Of a stretch of DNA of 36,814 nt, positions 1-7,385 are shown one piece after another. The stretch lies in NCBI GenBank assembly GCA_010672345.1, contig JAAHGY010000009.1, positions 1 to 36,814 on the forward strand, written 5' to 3'. The translations under genes were made by a program, and so were the position numbers. Position 1 is the stretch's first letter. Each line of letters starts with the position of its first letter. Origin of the DNA: Cyanothece sp. SIO2G6. GTDB taxonomy: Bacteria; Cyanobacteriota; Cyanobacteriia; CAKZMO01. The notes under the pieces are model-generated. The model did not search any database and had not been told where the DNA came from. It saw only the letters and a list, made by a program, of their open reading frames with translations.

Positions 1-16
1 CATGAGACAGGATGGA

Positions 17-30
17 GAGGCGATCGCCTC
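17..30. repeat. HIP1-centred palindrome
   Basis: GAGGCGATCGCCTC is a perfect 14-base palindrome built around the cyanobacterial HIP1 octamer. The same motif recurs at about 103-112, where it supplies the GAGG that precedes the ATG of the first gene. HIP1 copies are abundant across the whole window and are the main sign of cyanobacterial origin. Confidence 0.6.
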
Positions 31-112
31 CTTACCTTAACCACTGCGCGATCTGAAATAGAATACCCGGTACAACGCTGGGGATGAAGAATTTAATGTA
101 GAGGCGATCGCC

Positions 113-721
113 ATGGTTCAAAGCTTACCGAAATCGCTGACGTTTGATGAGTTTATCGCCCAATATGGCGATGATGCGCGCTATGAATTGATTGATGGAG
201 AGCTGATTGATATGGAACCGACTGGACTGCATGAACAGGTTGCAGGGTTCCTTAATCTCAAGTTCAATCTAGAAATTGCTCGTGAGCAACATAATTGGTT
301 TATTCCAATGCGTTGCATCATCAAACCCCTTGGTCCTGTTTCGGCATTTAAGCCAGATGTTGCGGTTTTGGATCGGCCTGCACTGGATGCGGAACCCCTG
401 TGGCGGCGAGAACCCATTATTACGTCCGGCTCCTCGGTTAAATTAGTGGCCGAAGTTGTCAGTACAAATTGGCAAAATGATTATGCCCGTAAAGTGGATG
501 ACTACCAGGCAATGGGGATTGCTGAATATTGGATTTGTGATTATCTGGGGCTGGGGGGTGTATTTTTTATCGGTTCTCCCAAGCAACCGACGATAACCAT
601 CTGCACCCTTGATGGGGAACGGTACGCCATGCAGCAATTTCGGGGCAATGATCCGCTCATCTCCCCAACCTTCCCTAACCTCCAGCTAACGGCAAACGAA
701 ATTTTCGCAGCAGGTCAATAA
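113..721 (+). CDS. Uma2 family (DUF820) endonuclease-like protein
   Basis: A 202-residue protein of the Uma2/DUF820 family, a PD-(D/E)XK nuclease-fold family expanded in cyanobacteria and of unknown physiological role. Visible family landmarks are the N-terminal TFDEFIA and YELIDGELI (residues about 10-32), the central KPDVAVLD (about 80) and the SGSSVKLVAEVVS strand (about 105-118), which carries the conserved acidic residue of the fold, followed by a KVDDYQAMGIAEYWICD segment. The length is usual for the family. The start ATG overlaps a HIP1 site and follows GAGG at a good distance. A second member of the family lies at 31271-31987. Function in the cell is not known; family assignment is secure, activity is inferred. 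Confidence 0.9.
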   Translation: MVQSLPKSLTFDEFIAQYGDDARYELIDGELIDMEPTGLHEQVAGFLNLKFNLEIAREQHNWFIPMRCIIKPLGPVSAFKPDVAVLDRPALDAEPLWRREPIITSGSSVKLVAEVVSTNWQNDYARKVDDYQAMGIAEYWICDYLGLGGVFFIGSPKQPTITICTLDGERYAMQQFRGNDPLISPTFPNLQLTANEIFAAGQ

Positions 722-759
722 TGAATCCACCAGAGACATCCATCCATCATCGAGTTACG

Positions 760-827
760 GTAGGGTGTGTGGCAACGCATCATCTATCACCAGATGCCAG
801 GGAGCGGTGCGTGAAAACGCACCCTAC
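760..827. repeat. Imperfect inverted repeat
   Basis: The arms GTAGGGTGTGT (760-770) and ACGCACCCTAC (817-827) pair with one mismatch across a 46-base centre. The GTAGGGTG motif also occurs inside the miniature elements at 1852-1943 and 22368-22457, so this may be a decayed relative of a dispersed repeat, but the rest of the sequence does not align with them by eye. Confidence 0.4.
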
Positions 828-867
828 ATGCTGATGTGTACTACATGCAGGTGTGTACAATAGAGTC

Positions 868-924
868 GTCCGGAAATTAAGGTAGAGTGCCCACTGCGTG
901 GGCACTCTACCTTAATTTCCGGAC
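868..924. repeat. Perfect 27-bp inverted repeat with 3-base loop
   Basis: Bases 868-894 and 898-924 are exact reverse complements separated only by TGC. The arm begins GTCCGGAAATTAAGG and ends GAGTGCCCAC. No run of T follows on either strand, so it is not a standard intrinsic terminator, although a stem this long would stop or process a transcript. It could be a dispersed palindromic element; a second copy was not found in this window. Confidence 0.75.
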
Positions 925-1029
925 AGGTCTAATGGCAAGTAAGGTGTTTGCGAGAAGATTATTTCACCACTTTGTTCCCAGTTTACGGTATACTGCTCCT
1001 AATTTTTTTCACATCCAAGGAGACACCGC

Positions 1030-1848
1030 ATGGGCTTGAAGCTATCTATTGTTATCCCAATATATAACGAGATCCATACAATAGACGTGATGCTGACCAA
1101 AGTGGTTCAAGCCATACCCAACGTTGAAAAGGAAATTGTGTTGGTGGATGATGGCTCCAAAGATGGCACCCGTGATTGGCTGATCAATACCTTCGGTGAT
1201 CCAACAGAATCTCCAGTAACCAAGACATTGCATCCTGACCATCCAATTGTGATGGCAGATGATCCAACCTCGATTGTCCAGCAATCTGCTGCGGTTGCGG
1301 TTGCTGATCGTGCTCCCATTGCGGTCAAAGTCGTTTTTCATCCCTACAACCAAGGTAAAGGAGCCGCCTTACGCACTGGTTTTACCGAAGCAACGGGGGA
1401 TGTGATGGTGATCCAAGATGCAGACCTGGAATACGATCCGCAAGATTGGGCCAAGATGTGGAGGTTGATTGCTGAAGGAAAAGCCGATGTTGTCTATGGC
1501 TCTCGTTTTTACGGCGATCCTCACCGTGTCCTCTATTTCCATCACCTCTTGGGTAATAAGGTTATTTCTGCGTTTGTTGATCTCACCTGCAACACTACGC
1601 TGAGCGACATCGAAGTCTGCTACAAGATGTTCCGGCGAGACGTTTTGGATGACATTGTCCTCACCTGCAATGACTTTGGCTTTGAGGTCGAGTTCACCAT
1701 GAAGGTGGCCCGCTCCAAACGACGCTGGCGTATGTATGAAACTGGGATATCCTACTATGGACGGTCCTATGACGAAGGCAAGAAAATTAACTGGAAGGAC
1801 GGGATGAGAGCGCTCTGGTACATTCTCAAGTTCTGGGTGCATGGTTAA
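1030..1848 (+). CDS. Family 2 glycosyltransferase (dolichyl-phosphate-sugar synthase-like)
   Basis: A 272-residue GT-A fold glycosyltransferase similar to bacterial polyprenyl-phosphate mannose/glucose synthases. The N-terminal strand LSIVIPIYNE (residues 4-13), VDDGSKDGT (about 40-48) and the metal-binding QDADLEYDP (about 132-140) are the nucleotide-sugar binding motifs; SRFYGD (about 158) and SDIEVCYKMFRRD (about 195) are typical of this branch. Between the second and third motif sits a stretch of about 50 residues longer than in the shortest homologues. No C-terminal transmembrane helices are present, so the enzyme is probably peripheral to the membrane. AAGGAG lies just before the ATG. 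The methyltransferase downstream runs in the same direction and may act in the same surface-glycan pathway, but a mobile element now separates them. Donor sugar and acceptor cannot be told. Confidence 0.88.
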   Translation: MGLKLSIVIPIYNEIHTIDVMLTKVVQAIPNVEKEIVLVDDGSKDGTRDWLINTFGDPTESPVTKTLHPDHPIVMADDPTSIVQQSAAVAVADRAPIAVKVVFHPYNQGKGAALRTGFTEATGDVMVIQDADLEYDPQDWAKMWRLIAEGKADVVYGSRFYGDPHRVLYFHHLLGNKVISAFVDLTCNTTLSDIEVCYKMFRRDVLDDIVLTCNDFGFEVEFTMKVARSKRRWRMYETGISYYGRSYDEGKKINWKDGMRALWYILKFWVHG

Positions 1849-1851
1849 GCC

Positions 1852-1943
1852 CAATGGCACTGACGTAAGCAAATTGCGATCGCTGAAAGTGTTGATATAC
1901 CGTAGGGTGGGCAGTGCCCACCAGCCTTATGTCAGTGCCATTG
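1852..1943. mobile_element. Miniature inverted-repeat element A, copy 1
   Basis: A 92-bp element with ends CAATGGCACTGACGTAAG and CTTATGTCAGTGCCATTG (one mismatch). It is flanked by TGGTTAAGCC (1842-1851) and GGGTTAAGCC (1944-1953), a 9/10 direct repeat that looks like a target-site duplication. A second copy is at 22368-22457. The left duplication contains the glycosyltransferase stop codon, so insertion occurred exactly at the gene end. No coding capacity; mobilisation in trans by an unknown transposase is inferred. Confidence 0.8.
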
Positions 1944-1960
1944 GGGTTAAGCCTGTTGCT

Positions 1961-2024
1961 AACGCAAGCAATTCCCAACGCAAGCAATTCCCAACGCAAG
2001 CAATTCCCAACGCAAGCAATTCCC
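1961..2024. repeat. Four perfect 16-bp tandem repeats
   Basis: The unit AACGCAAGCAATTCCC is repeated four times without a mismatch, ending one base before the Shine-Dalgarno sequence of the methyltransferase gene. The array lies wholly in the leader of that gene and makes an upstream ATG at 1914 look open, but this upstream part has no protein-like character. Copy number is likely to vary between strains. Confidence 0.9.
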
Positions 2025-2036
2025 AAAGAGGTGATC

Positions 2037-2729
2037 ATGGAAGCAACGGCACAAACTTACTGGTTGAATAACCTTCAAGTTGCCAGCAATTATAACAACT
2101 GGATCTTTTCACAATTTCAACCGTGGCTGGGCGATCGCACCCTCGAAGTCGGTTGTGGCACGGGCAATTTCTCAGAGTTGCTAGCTCAACACAGCCAACA
2201 TCTGACCGCCCTCGATTTAGAGGCAGACTATGTTCAGTACACGAAACAACGCCTACAGCATTGCCCCAATGTTGAAGTGCTGCAAGCTGATGCGACCCAA
2301 CTGGCTGAACAGCAAGCGTTTGACAGTATCGTCATGCTGGATGTGCTGGAACATATTGAGGACGATATCACCACGTTGATGCAACTCAAACAATCGCTCA
2401 GTGCCGATGGATTTCTAATTATCAAAGTGCCAGCATTGCAGAGTCTGTACGGAGCCATGGATGAGGTGATTGGACACCACCGTCGTTACTCTCAGCAGAC
2501 ATTAAATGCCGCCTTGACCCAAGCTGGCTTTGGGCCAAGTCGCCTCTGGTACTTTAACATTGCAGGTATTCCGGGGTGGTGGCTCAATGGTTCACTGTTG
2601 AAGCGCACAACCCCGCCCTCTAGCCAAGTTGGACTGTTTGATCAAGTTGTTCCAGTATTAAGGGCAATTGAGTCCGCTGTGAAACCACCTGTGGGACTGT
2701 CGCTATTTGCGATCGCCCGTAAACATTAG
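2037..2729 (+). CDS. Class I SAM-dependent methyltransferase
   Basis: A 230-residue Rossmann-fold methyltransferase. Motif I LEVGCGTGNF (about residues 35-44), motif II acidic LDLEADY (about 60), the post-motif VLQADATQL (about 85) and motif IV DSIVMLDVLEHIEDD (about 98-112) are clear; HHRRYS (about 150) is common in methyltransferases encoded beside glycosyltransferases. The start at 2037 is chosen because AGAGGTGATC, a near-perfect anti-16S match, immediately precedes it; the frame stays open upstream only through tandem repeats and element A. Substrate is unknown; an O- or N-methylation of a sugar or lipid is a guess from the neighbouring glycosyltransferase. The stop codon overlaps the target-site duplication of element B. 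Confidence 0.88.
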   Translation: MEATAQTYWLNNLQVASNYNNWIFSQFQPWLGDRTLEVGCGTGNFSELLAQHSQHLTALDLEADYVQYTKQRLQHCPNVEVLQADATQLAEQQAFDSIVMLDVLEHIEDDITTLMQLKQSLSADGFLIIKVPALQSLYGAMDEVIGHHRRYSQQTLNAALTQAGFGPSRLWYFNIAGIPGWWLNGSLLKRTTPPSSQVGLFDQVVPVLRAIESAVKPPVGLSLFAIARKH

Positions 2730-2736
2730 TAGTGTT

Positions 2737-2898
2737 GGGAGCATCTCACTTTTGTAAAAACCCTAGCAGCCCTCATCCCCTTCTCCCCTTCTCCCAGAAC
2801 GGGAGAAGGGGAGCCGGATTGAAGTCCCTCTCCCGTTTTGGGAGAGGGATTTAGGGAGAGGGCTATCAACTATAACATTGCAAAAGTGAGATGCTCCC
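2737..2898. mobile_element. Miniature inverted-repeat element B, copy 1
   Basis: A 162-bp element bounded by GGGAGCATCTCACTTTTG and its exact reverse complement, flanked by a perfect 8-bp direct repeat GTAGTGTT (2729-2736 and 2899-2906). The interior contains two nested hairpins, one built from CTTCTCCC/GGGAGAAG and one from CCCTCTCCC/GGGAGAGGG. Copy 2 lies in the opposite orientation at 8233-8393. No coding capacity. Confidence 0.9.
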
Positions 2899-2956
2899 GT
2901 AGTGTTTCTATTGGCGTGCTCCTTGGTCTACAGGCTCAGTGATCTACGAGCAGAAG

Positions 2957-4582
2957 TCAAAAGCCCTGATCCAAGCGCTCTAAAATGGCTGCAGCTTCGT
3001 CTGGGCGATCACGCTCCACCAGCAGGGCGGCTAGGGCTTGATAGTCCGCAGCAATGGTATCGAAAAACGCGACACGTTGCTCTGGCGATAAGTCTGTCAA
3101 ACCCTGCCCCATGGCTTCCCGCAGGGTGACAGCCTCTTGATAATGCAGAATAGCGGTATCAAGCTGACCCCGCTGTTGCTCCAACTGCCCTAGCGCACTC
3201 AGAATTTTGCCTGTGGTAGCTTGATCGTTAATCGCCTGGACTAAGGGTAGCGCTTGCTGAAATCGGCCAATCGCTTCAGATACATCGCCCATTTGTTGAG
3301 CTGTCTGTCCCAAATGAGCCAAAGCGCTGGCTTCACCCCGGCGATCGCCATCGTTGTGATACAGCGTTTGGGCTTGTTGAAAGACTATCATTGCGGTTTC
3401 GTAATGTTCTTGCGCTAGGTAATGCTGTCCCAATAGATTGAGAGTGTGGGCTTCACTCACAGAGTCACCCAACTCTGCCGCCAACTGGAGGGCATCTTGT
3501 AACCAGTTTAGAGAGCGGTCTGGATCACTTAACTCCTGGTAAACCCGGCCTAGATTGATCGAAGAAGTGAGGATACCAGCGCGATCGCCCACGGTTTGAT
3601 GTAATGCTAAAGCCTGCTCATAGGCGGTGAGGGCTTGTTCCGGCTGTCCCAGTAGCAAATGAATGTTACCCAAACTCCCCAACGCCGCTCCTTCCAGTTG
3701 CTGATGATTCAGGGTTTGAGCCTGTTCGAGAGCCGATTTATAGGCCGCCGCCGCCTCGCCATACTGTCCCAGAATTTCGGCTACGTTGCCAATGTTAAGC
3801 CAAGCCGAAGTTTCTGCCAGGGGATTTTGTTCTAGCACAGCAGACTGTTGAGCCTGTTGAAACGCGACTAATGCTTGGGGATAATTGCCTCCCGACTGGT
3901 GGGCTTGCCCCAGTTGGCCCAGAGTGGCGGCTGCAATCCAAGGTTTTCCCTGGGCCACATCCAGTACGACTGCTGCTTGGAGGGCGGCGATCGCCTGCTG
4001 ATGTTGTCCCAACTGGTTGTAAACCGTTCCCAGTTGACTGAGAACCTGAGCTTCGACGCTGCGATCGCCCTGGGCTTGGGCCAGATCGAGGGCAGTCATC
4101 AGCCGCTGTTGAGCCGGCCCATCCTGTCCCAAAGTCCTGTAAAGCGACCCAAGGTTGACCAAAGTACTGAGTTCTCCAGTGCGATCGCCCAGGGATTGAT
4201 AATGACCCAGCGCCATTTCCCAAGATTGGAGCGCTTGACTCAACTGTCCCTGTTCAAACTGTTGCACCCCCAACAGGAGTAACCGTCTTGCTTCTGACTG
4301 CTGTTGGTCATTCGCAGTATAGGCTTGGGTCGGGACCACTGAAAGAAGAGTCAGCCCCAAATGCCCCAGCACTCCCAGACTGAGGATCAAGGCACTGGAA
4401 AGGGCAAGACTCCTTTTTTGGAGGCGACGTTGCGCCACTGTTTGGAGGTGACGTTGCACCACTGTTTGGAGATGGCGTTGCGCCACTGTTTGGACAGATC
4501 GAATAAGCAGCACAGGTACCCCCAGCCTAAAATACCCCTTTAATGTATCAAAATGTATCATCACTACGCCCATCTCCATCAA
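2957..4582 (-). CDS. Secreted tetratricopeptide repeat protein
   Basis: A 541-residue protein made almost entirely of TPR motifs of the Kinesin-light-chain/CHAT-associated type, for example LVNLGSLYRTLGQ, LSQLGTVYNQLGQHQQAI and SLGNIHLLLGQPEQAL; about ten copies from residue 95 to 500. A hydrophobic stretch near residues 58-82 (LALSSALILSLGVLGHLGLTLL) followed by PTQAYTA suggests a signal peptide, so the TPR part is probably periplasmic. The segment before it consists of three 8-residue repeats (QTVAQRHL-like) encoded by a 24-bp tandem repeat, so the true start may be later than 4582. The last 50 residues (SPEQRVAFFDTIAADYQAL) look like the linker that normally leads into a CHAT peptidase domain, which is absent. 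Function unknown; a protein-interaction scaffold is inferred. Confidence 0.82.
   Translation of the reverse strand: MMEMGVVMIHFDTLKGYFRLGVPVLLIRSVQTVAQRHLQTVVQRHLQTVAQRRLQKRSLALSSALILSLGVLGHLGLTLLSVVPTQAYTANDQQQSEARRLLLLGVQQFEQGQLSQALQSWEMALGHYQSLGDRTGELSTLVNLGSLYRTLGQDGPAQQRLMTALDLAQAQGDRSVEAQVLSQLGTVYNQLGQHQQAIAALQAAVVLDVAQGKPWIAAATLGQLGQAHQSGGNYPQALVAFQQAQQSAVLEQNPLAETSAWLNIGNVAEILGQYGEAAAAYKSALEQAQTLNHQQLEGAALGSLGNIHLLLGQPEQALTAYEQALALHQTVGDRAGILTSSINLGRVYQELSDPDRSLNWLQDALQLAAELGDSVSEAHTLNLLGQHYLAQEHYETAMIVFQQAQTLYHNDGDRRGEASALAHLGQTAQQMGDVSEAIGRFQQALPLVQAINDQATTGKILSALGQLEQQRGQLDTAILHYQEAVTLREAMGQGLTDLSPEQRVAFFDTIAADYQALAALLVERDRPDEAAAILERLDQGF
4419..4490. repeat. Three 24-bp tandem repeats inside the TPR gene
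   Basis: The unit begins TGGAGGCGACGTTGC and ends CACTGTT, in three copies that differ at a few positions. In frame on the minus strand it encodes the QTVAQRHL-type repeats ahead of the hydrophobic signal segment. Confidence 0.8.
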
Positions 4583-4639
4583 TCTGGGATCTTTCTAAGA
4601 GTTACGAGGAACTTACCCATGAGATGTTACGCTAATTAG

Positions 4640-4790
4640 CCATGTTCAGCGAGGGAAAGTCTGGTGCGATTCCAGCACTGTGCCGCAACTGTAATCAGAC
4701 GGTTTTCCGACAAGCCATCTGCAAGTCAGAACACCACAGCGAACCTTGTCCAATTTCATTCCCTGCGTTGCATGGGGACACGGATAAACA
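4640..4790 (+). promoter_or_regulatory. Cobalamin riboswitch
   Basis: The conserved core of the B12 aptamer is recognisable: GGGAA at 4653-4657, GGTGCGATTCC at 4664-4674, CTGTGCCGCAACTGTA at about 4679-4693, and the B12 box GCAAGTCAGAACACC at 4721-4735. It lies between the TPR gene and cbiX and would repress the cbiX-cbiET operon when adenosyl- or another cobalamin is plentiful. The outer boundaries are approximate. A long reading frame that begins at 4642 runs through it, but those bases are the aptamer, not coding sequence. The expression platform was not resolved; no clear terminator is seen, so control of translation is more likely. Confidence 0.9.
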
Positions 4791-4800
4791 AACACTACTT

Positions 4801-5847
4801 ATGTCTCAATTTAATCCTTTACTTTTACTGGGTCATGGCACCCGCGATGCCGATGGGCGACACGCTTTCCTGGAGTTTGCTGACAAGTTTCAATCCTATG
4901 ATCCCAGTCGGCCCGTGGTGCCCTGTTTTTTGGAACTGACTGAACCATCGGTCCAGGAGGGGATCGATCGCTGCATTGAACGGGGATACACCGATTTGAC
5001 TGTGTTGCCTGTCCTATTGTTTGCAGCCCGTCACAGCAAGTTTGACGTGACCAACGAACTCGATCGTGCCTGTGAACGTCATCCCACCCTCACGCTGCAC
5101 TATGGTCGCCACTTTGGGGTATCGCTGCGGTGGTTAGAACTGTGGCAACAACGGTTACAAAAGGCCGATCAAGCCAGTATGGTGCCCCGTGAGCAGACTG
5201 TGTTGCTGTTTGTGGGCCGGGGAGCCTCCGACCCCGATGCCAATGGTGATGTTTATAAGTTAGCCAGAATGCTATGGGAAGGCAGTGGCTATCTGGATTT
5301 GGAAGTGTGTTTTACCGGGATTACCCATCCTCGGATGGAGCGGGGATTTGAACGGGCACGGGCCTGGAATCCCGATCGCATCATCGTTATTCCCCACTTG
5401 TTGTTTGATGGGGTGTTGGCGAAACGGATTCATGCGATTGTGGCGGCGGAACAGGCGGCCCACCCCCAGATTGAAGTACAGACCCTGCCCGTCATTGGCA
5501 CCGATCCCATCTTGTTTGAGCTGATTCGCGATCGCGAACTCGAAGCTCAAAATGGCGCAGTGGTGATGAACTGTTACACCTGCAAATTCCGCCAAGCGTT
5601 AAGTGCTCAAGGTCATGGTCATCATCACCACCCTGATCATCACGCTAACCATACCCACAGCCATGCCCATGATCATCACGCTAACCATACCCACAGCCAT
5701 GCCCATGATCATCACCCCCATTCCCACTCCCCCACTCCCCCACTCCCCCACTCCCCCACTCCCCCATCTCCCAACCTTTACCACGGTATTCCCGATCTCT
5801 ATCCCGATGCTGATGAGTACCATCAACGGGCATGGCAAGTGCCTTAA
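4801..5847 (+). CDS. cbiX: Sirohydrochlorin cobaltochelatase CbiX
   Basis: Inserts Co2+ into sirohydrochlorin, the entry step of the early-cobalt B12 route, in the cytoplasm. The 348-residue protein has two fused CbiX-type halves: LLLLGHGTRDADGR near the N-terminus carries one catalytic histidine, ARHSKFDV another, and the second half starts about VLLFVGRGASDPDAN. After MNCYTCKFRQA comes a tail of about 45 residues dominated by His (HHHHPDHH, THSHAHDHH) and then by Ser-Pro-Thr, ending with NLYHGIPDLYPDADEYHQRAW. His-rich tails are known in CbiX and are thought to store metal. The tail is encoded by a perfect 36-bp tandem duplication and a CCCACTCC array. Start at 4801 is chosen because the upstream frame is riboswitch. 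The ribosome binding site is weak. The gene is 6 bases ahead of cbiET. Confidence 0.93.
   Translation: MSQFNPLLLLGHGTRDADGRHAFLEFADKFQSYDPSRPVVPCFLELTEPSVQEGIDRCIERGYTDLTVLPVLLFAARHSKFDVTNELDRACERHPTLTLHYGRHFGVSLRWLELWQQRLQKADQASMVPREQTVLLFVGRGASDPDANGDVYKLARMLWEGSGYLDLEVCFTGITHPRMERGFERARAWNPDRIIVIPHLLFDGVLAKRIHAIVAAEQAAHPQIEVQTLPVIGTDPILFELIRDRELEAQNGAVVMNCYTCKFRQALSAQGHGHHHHPDHHANHTHSHAHDHHANHTHSHAHDHHPHSHSPTPPLPHSPTPPSPNLYHGIPDLYPDADEYHQRAWQVP
5635..5706. repeat. Two perfect 36-bp tandem repeats in the cbiX His-rich tail
   Basis: Bases 5635-5670 and 5671-5706 are identical; the unit starts GATCATCACGCTAACC and encodes DHHANHTHSHAH. Directly after it, about 5716-5770, is a run of CCCACTCC-type repeats that encodes the Ser-Pro-Thr section. 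The same CCCACTCC repeat occurs near the dusA start, so it seems to be a dispersed repeat captured in coding sequence. Confidence 0.9.
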
Positions 5848-5853
5848 ATCACG

Positions 5854-7134
5854 ATGCCTACTTCTTCTTCTCACCTGCTGCATGTGGTTGGTATTGGGCT
5901 GGACGGTTTGGCTGGGCTGGGACCGGAGGCGATCGCCTGCCTCCAGTCGGTCAAGGTGATCGGAGGTAGCCCAACCCATCTCCAGCATGTAGCTGATTTT
6001 GCCGTTGAAACATTGCCCATGGGCAGTGACATCGGCGTTTGGATGGAACAGGTAGCCGCTAAACTGGATACCCAGTCGGTGGTTGTACTAGCTAGTGGTG
6101 ATCCGTTGTTTTACGGTTTGGGGCGGTTGCTGACGGAACGGTTTGAACGGCGATCGCTCCGATTTTATCCCCATGTCAGTTCGGTGCAACTCGCCTTCAA
6201 TCGTTTGGGGATTCCCTGGCAATCTGCCACCGTGGTGAGTGTCCATGGTCGTGCCCCCGATCAGCTGGAACAAGCTATTAAGCAGGGCAAGTCCCCCATC
6301 GGGATTTTGACGGACTATCAATATACGCCAGGGGCGATCGCCCACCTCATCCAAACCGTGCGCCCCCCGATCAACTATCGCCTTTGGGTATGCAGTTGTT
6401 TGGGGAGTGCCCAAGAACAAATTGAAGCCCTCGATTTAACAGGTCCGATTCCAGCCACCATTCTTGAGCATCCCTTTGCCCAACCCAACGTGGTAATTTT
6501 GGAAAAACAATCCCAGGGGGACGCGATCGCGCCTCAAACCCAACCCCTCTTTGGCATTGCCGATGCCGACTTCCATACCTTTGCTGATCAACCGGGATTG
6601 ATTACCAAACAGGAAATTCGGGCCTTGTCGTTGTCACTGCTACAGTTGAGACCGGGAATAACGGTGTGGGATGTGGGGGCCGGAACCGGATCACTGTCGG
6701 TGGAAATTAGCCGCCTGGTACCCGATGCCCAGGTCTATGCCATTGAACAAAATGCGGCAGGACTAGCATTGATTCGGAAAAATTGCGATCGCTTTGGCTG
6801 TTCAAACCTTCATGCGATCGCTGGAACGGCTCCAGACGTTTTAGCCGATTTACCCGTGCCCGATCGGGTTATCCTCGGCGGTGGTGGCAAGCGCATTGAT
6901 CAGATCATTAGCCTCTGTTGTCAGCAGTTACGACCAAACGGGGTTCTAGTGGCCCACTTTGCCACTTTGGAAACTTGCATGACCGCACAGTCAACATTGC
7001 GGCAGCAGGGATGGACCGTAGAGTTATTACAAGTCAATGTGGCGCGATCGGCTCCGTTGGCGACCACCCAGACCACACGATTCGTGCCCTTAAATCCCGT
7101 GTTACTGCTCCGAGCCTTACCTCCCCACTTGTAA
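5854..7134 (+). CDS. cbiET: Bifunctional cobalt-precorrin-7 C5-methyltransferase / cobalt-precorrin-6B C15-methyltransferase
   Basis: Methylates C5 and C15 of the corrin ring and decarboxylates the C12 acetate in cobalamin synthesis; equivalent to CobL. The 426-residue length fits the fused form. The N-terminal CbiE half (about residues 1-215) opens with LLHVVGIGLDGLAGLGPEA and contains VVLASGDPLFYGLG, the typical SAM pocket of the uroporphyrinogen methylase fold. The C-terminal CbiT half (about 235-426) has TKQEIRALSLSLLQLRPG then the Rossmann motif VWDVGAGTGSLSVEISRL and VYAIEQN; VILGGGGK follows. It is 6 bases downstream of cbiX and shares its riboswitch control. Nothing appears truncated. 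Confidence 0.95.
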   Translation: MPTSSSHLLHVVGIGLDGLAGLGPEAIACLQSVKVIGGSPTHLQHVADFAVETLPMGSDIGVWMEQVAAKLDTQSVVVLASGDPLFYGLGRLLTERFERRSLRFYPHVSSVQLAFNRLGIPWQSATVVSVHGRAPDQLEQAIKQGKSPIGILTDYQYTPGAIAHLIQTVRPPINYRLWVCSCLGSAQEQIEALDLTGPIPATILEHPFAQPNVVILEKQSQGDAIAPQTQPLFGIADADFHTFADQPGLITKQEIRALSLSLLQLRPGITVWDVGAGTGSLSVEISRLVPDAQVYAIEQNAAGLALIRKNCDRFGCSNLHAIAGTAPDVLADLPVPDRVILGGGGKRIDQIISLCCQQLRPNGVLVAHFATLETCMTAQSTLRQQGWTVELLQVNVARSAPLATTQTTRFVPLNPVLLLRALPPHL

Positions 7135-7385
7135 TCCCAGTTTAAGTATGAATACAGAATTAATATGTTGAATTAAATATTAAATCAAGTTGCATACAAG
7201 CTTCCCCTTATGTATACTTGGGGATAAATTAGAGTACATCAGGGTCATTTGTGCCTGTGTTAAGGAATTTCTTGGAAAGAGATGTAGCATCTGCATGATG
7301 TTGTTAGTGTCGGAGTGATCTTTGCAGAGCGAGCGGTGTAGTGCAAGGCTTATCAGTAATTTCAAGGACTAGTAGGACAAGACAA

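Larger units (their letters stand above)
722..1029. other. Intergenic region with two inverted repeats
   Basis: No gene is visible between the Uma2 gene and the glycosyltransferase. The stretch holds an imperfect inverted repeat (760-770 against 817-827, arms GTAGGGTGTGT and ACGCACCCTAC) and a very strong perfect hairpin at 868-924. AAGGAG at 1016-1021 is the ribosome binding site of the next gene. Confidence 0.6.

Noticed and set aside
1914-2036. Longer methyltransferase starting at 1914
   Set aside because: The extra residues come from element A and four 16-bp tandem repeats; a near-perfect ribosome binding site marks 2037.
4642-4800. N-terminal extension of CbiX by 53 residues
   Set aside because: These bases are the cobalamin riboswitch core and B12 box; the conserved CbiX start LLLLGHGTRD follows the ATG at 4801.
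5635-5706. CRISPR-like repeats in cbiX
   Set aside because: Only two 36-bp units, directly adjacent without spacers and in coding frame.
5599-5988. Minus-strand frame opposite the CbiX tail
   Set aside because: Its Gly/Val/Met-rich text is the reverse reading of the His-rich tandem repeats.
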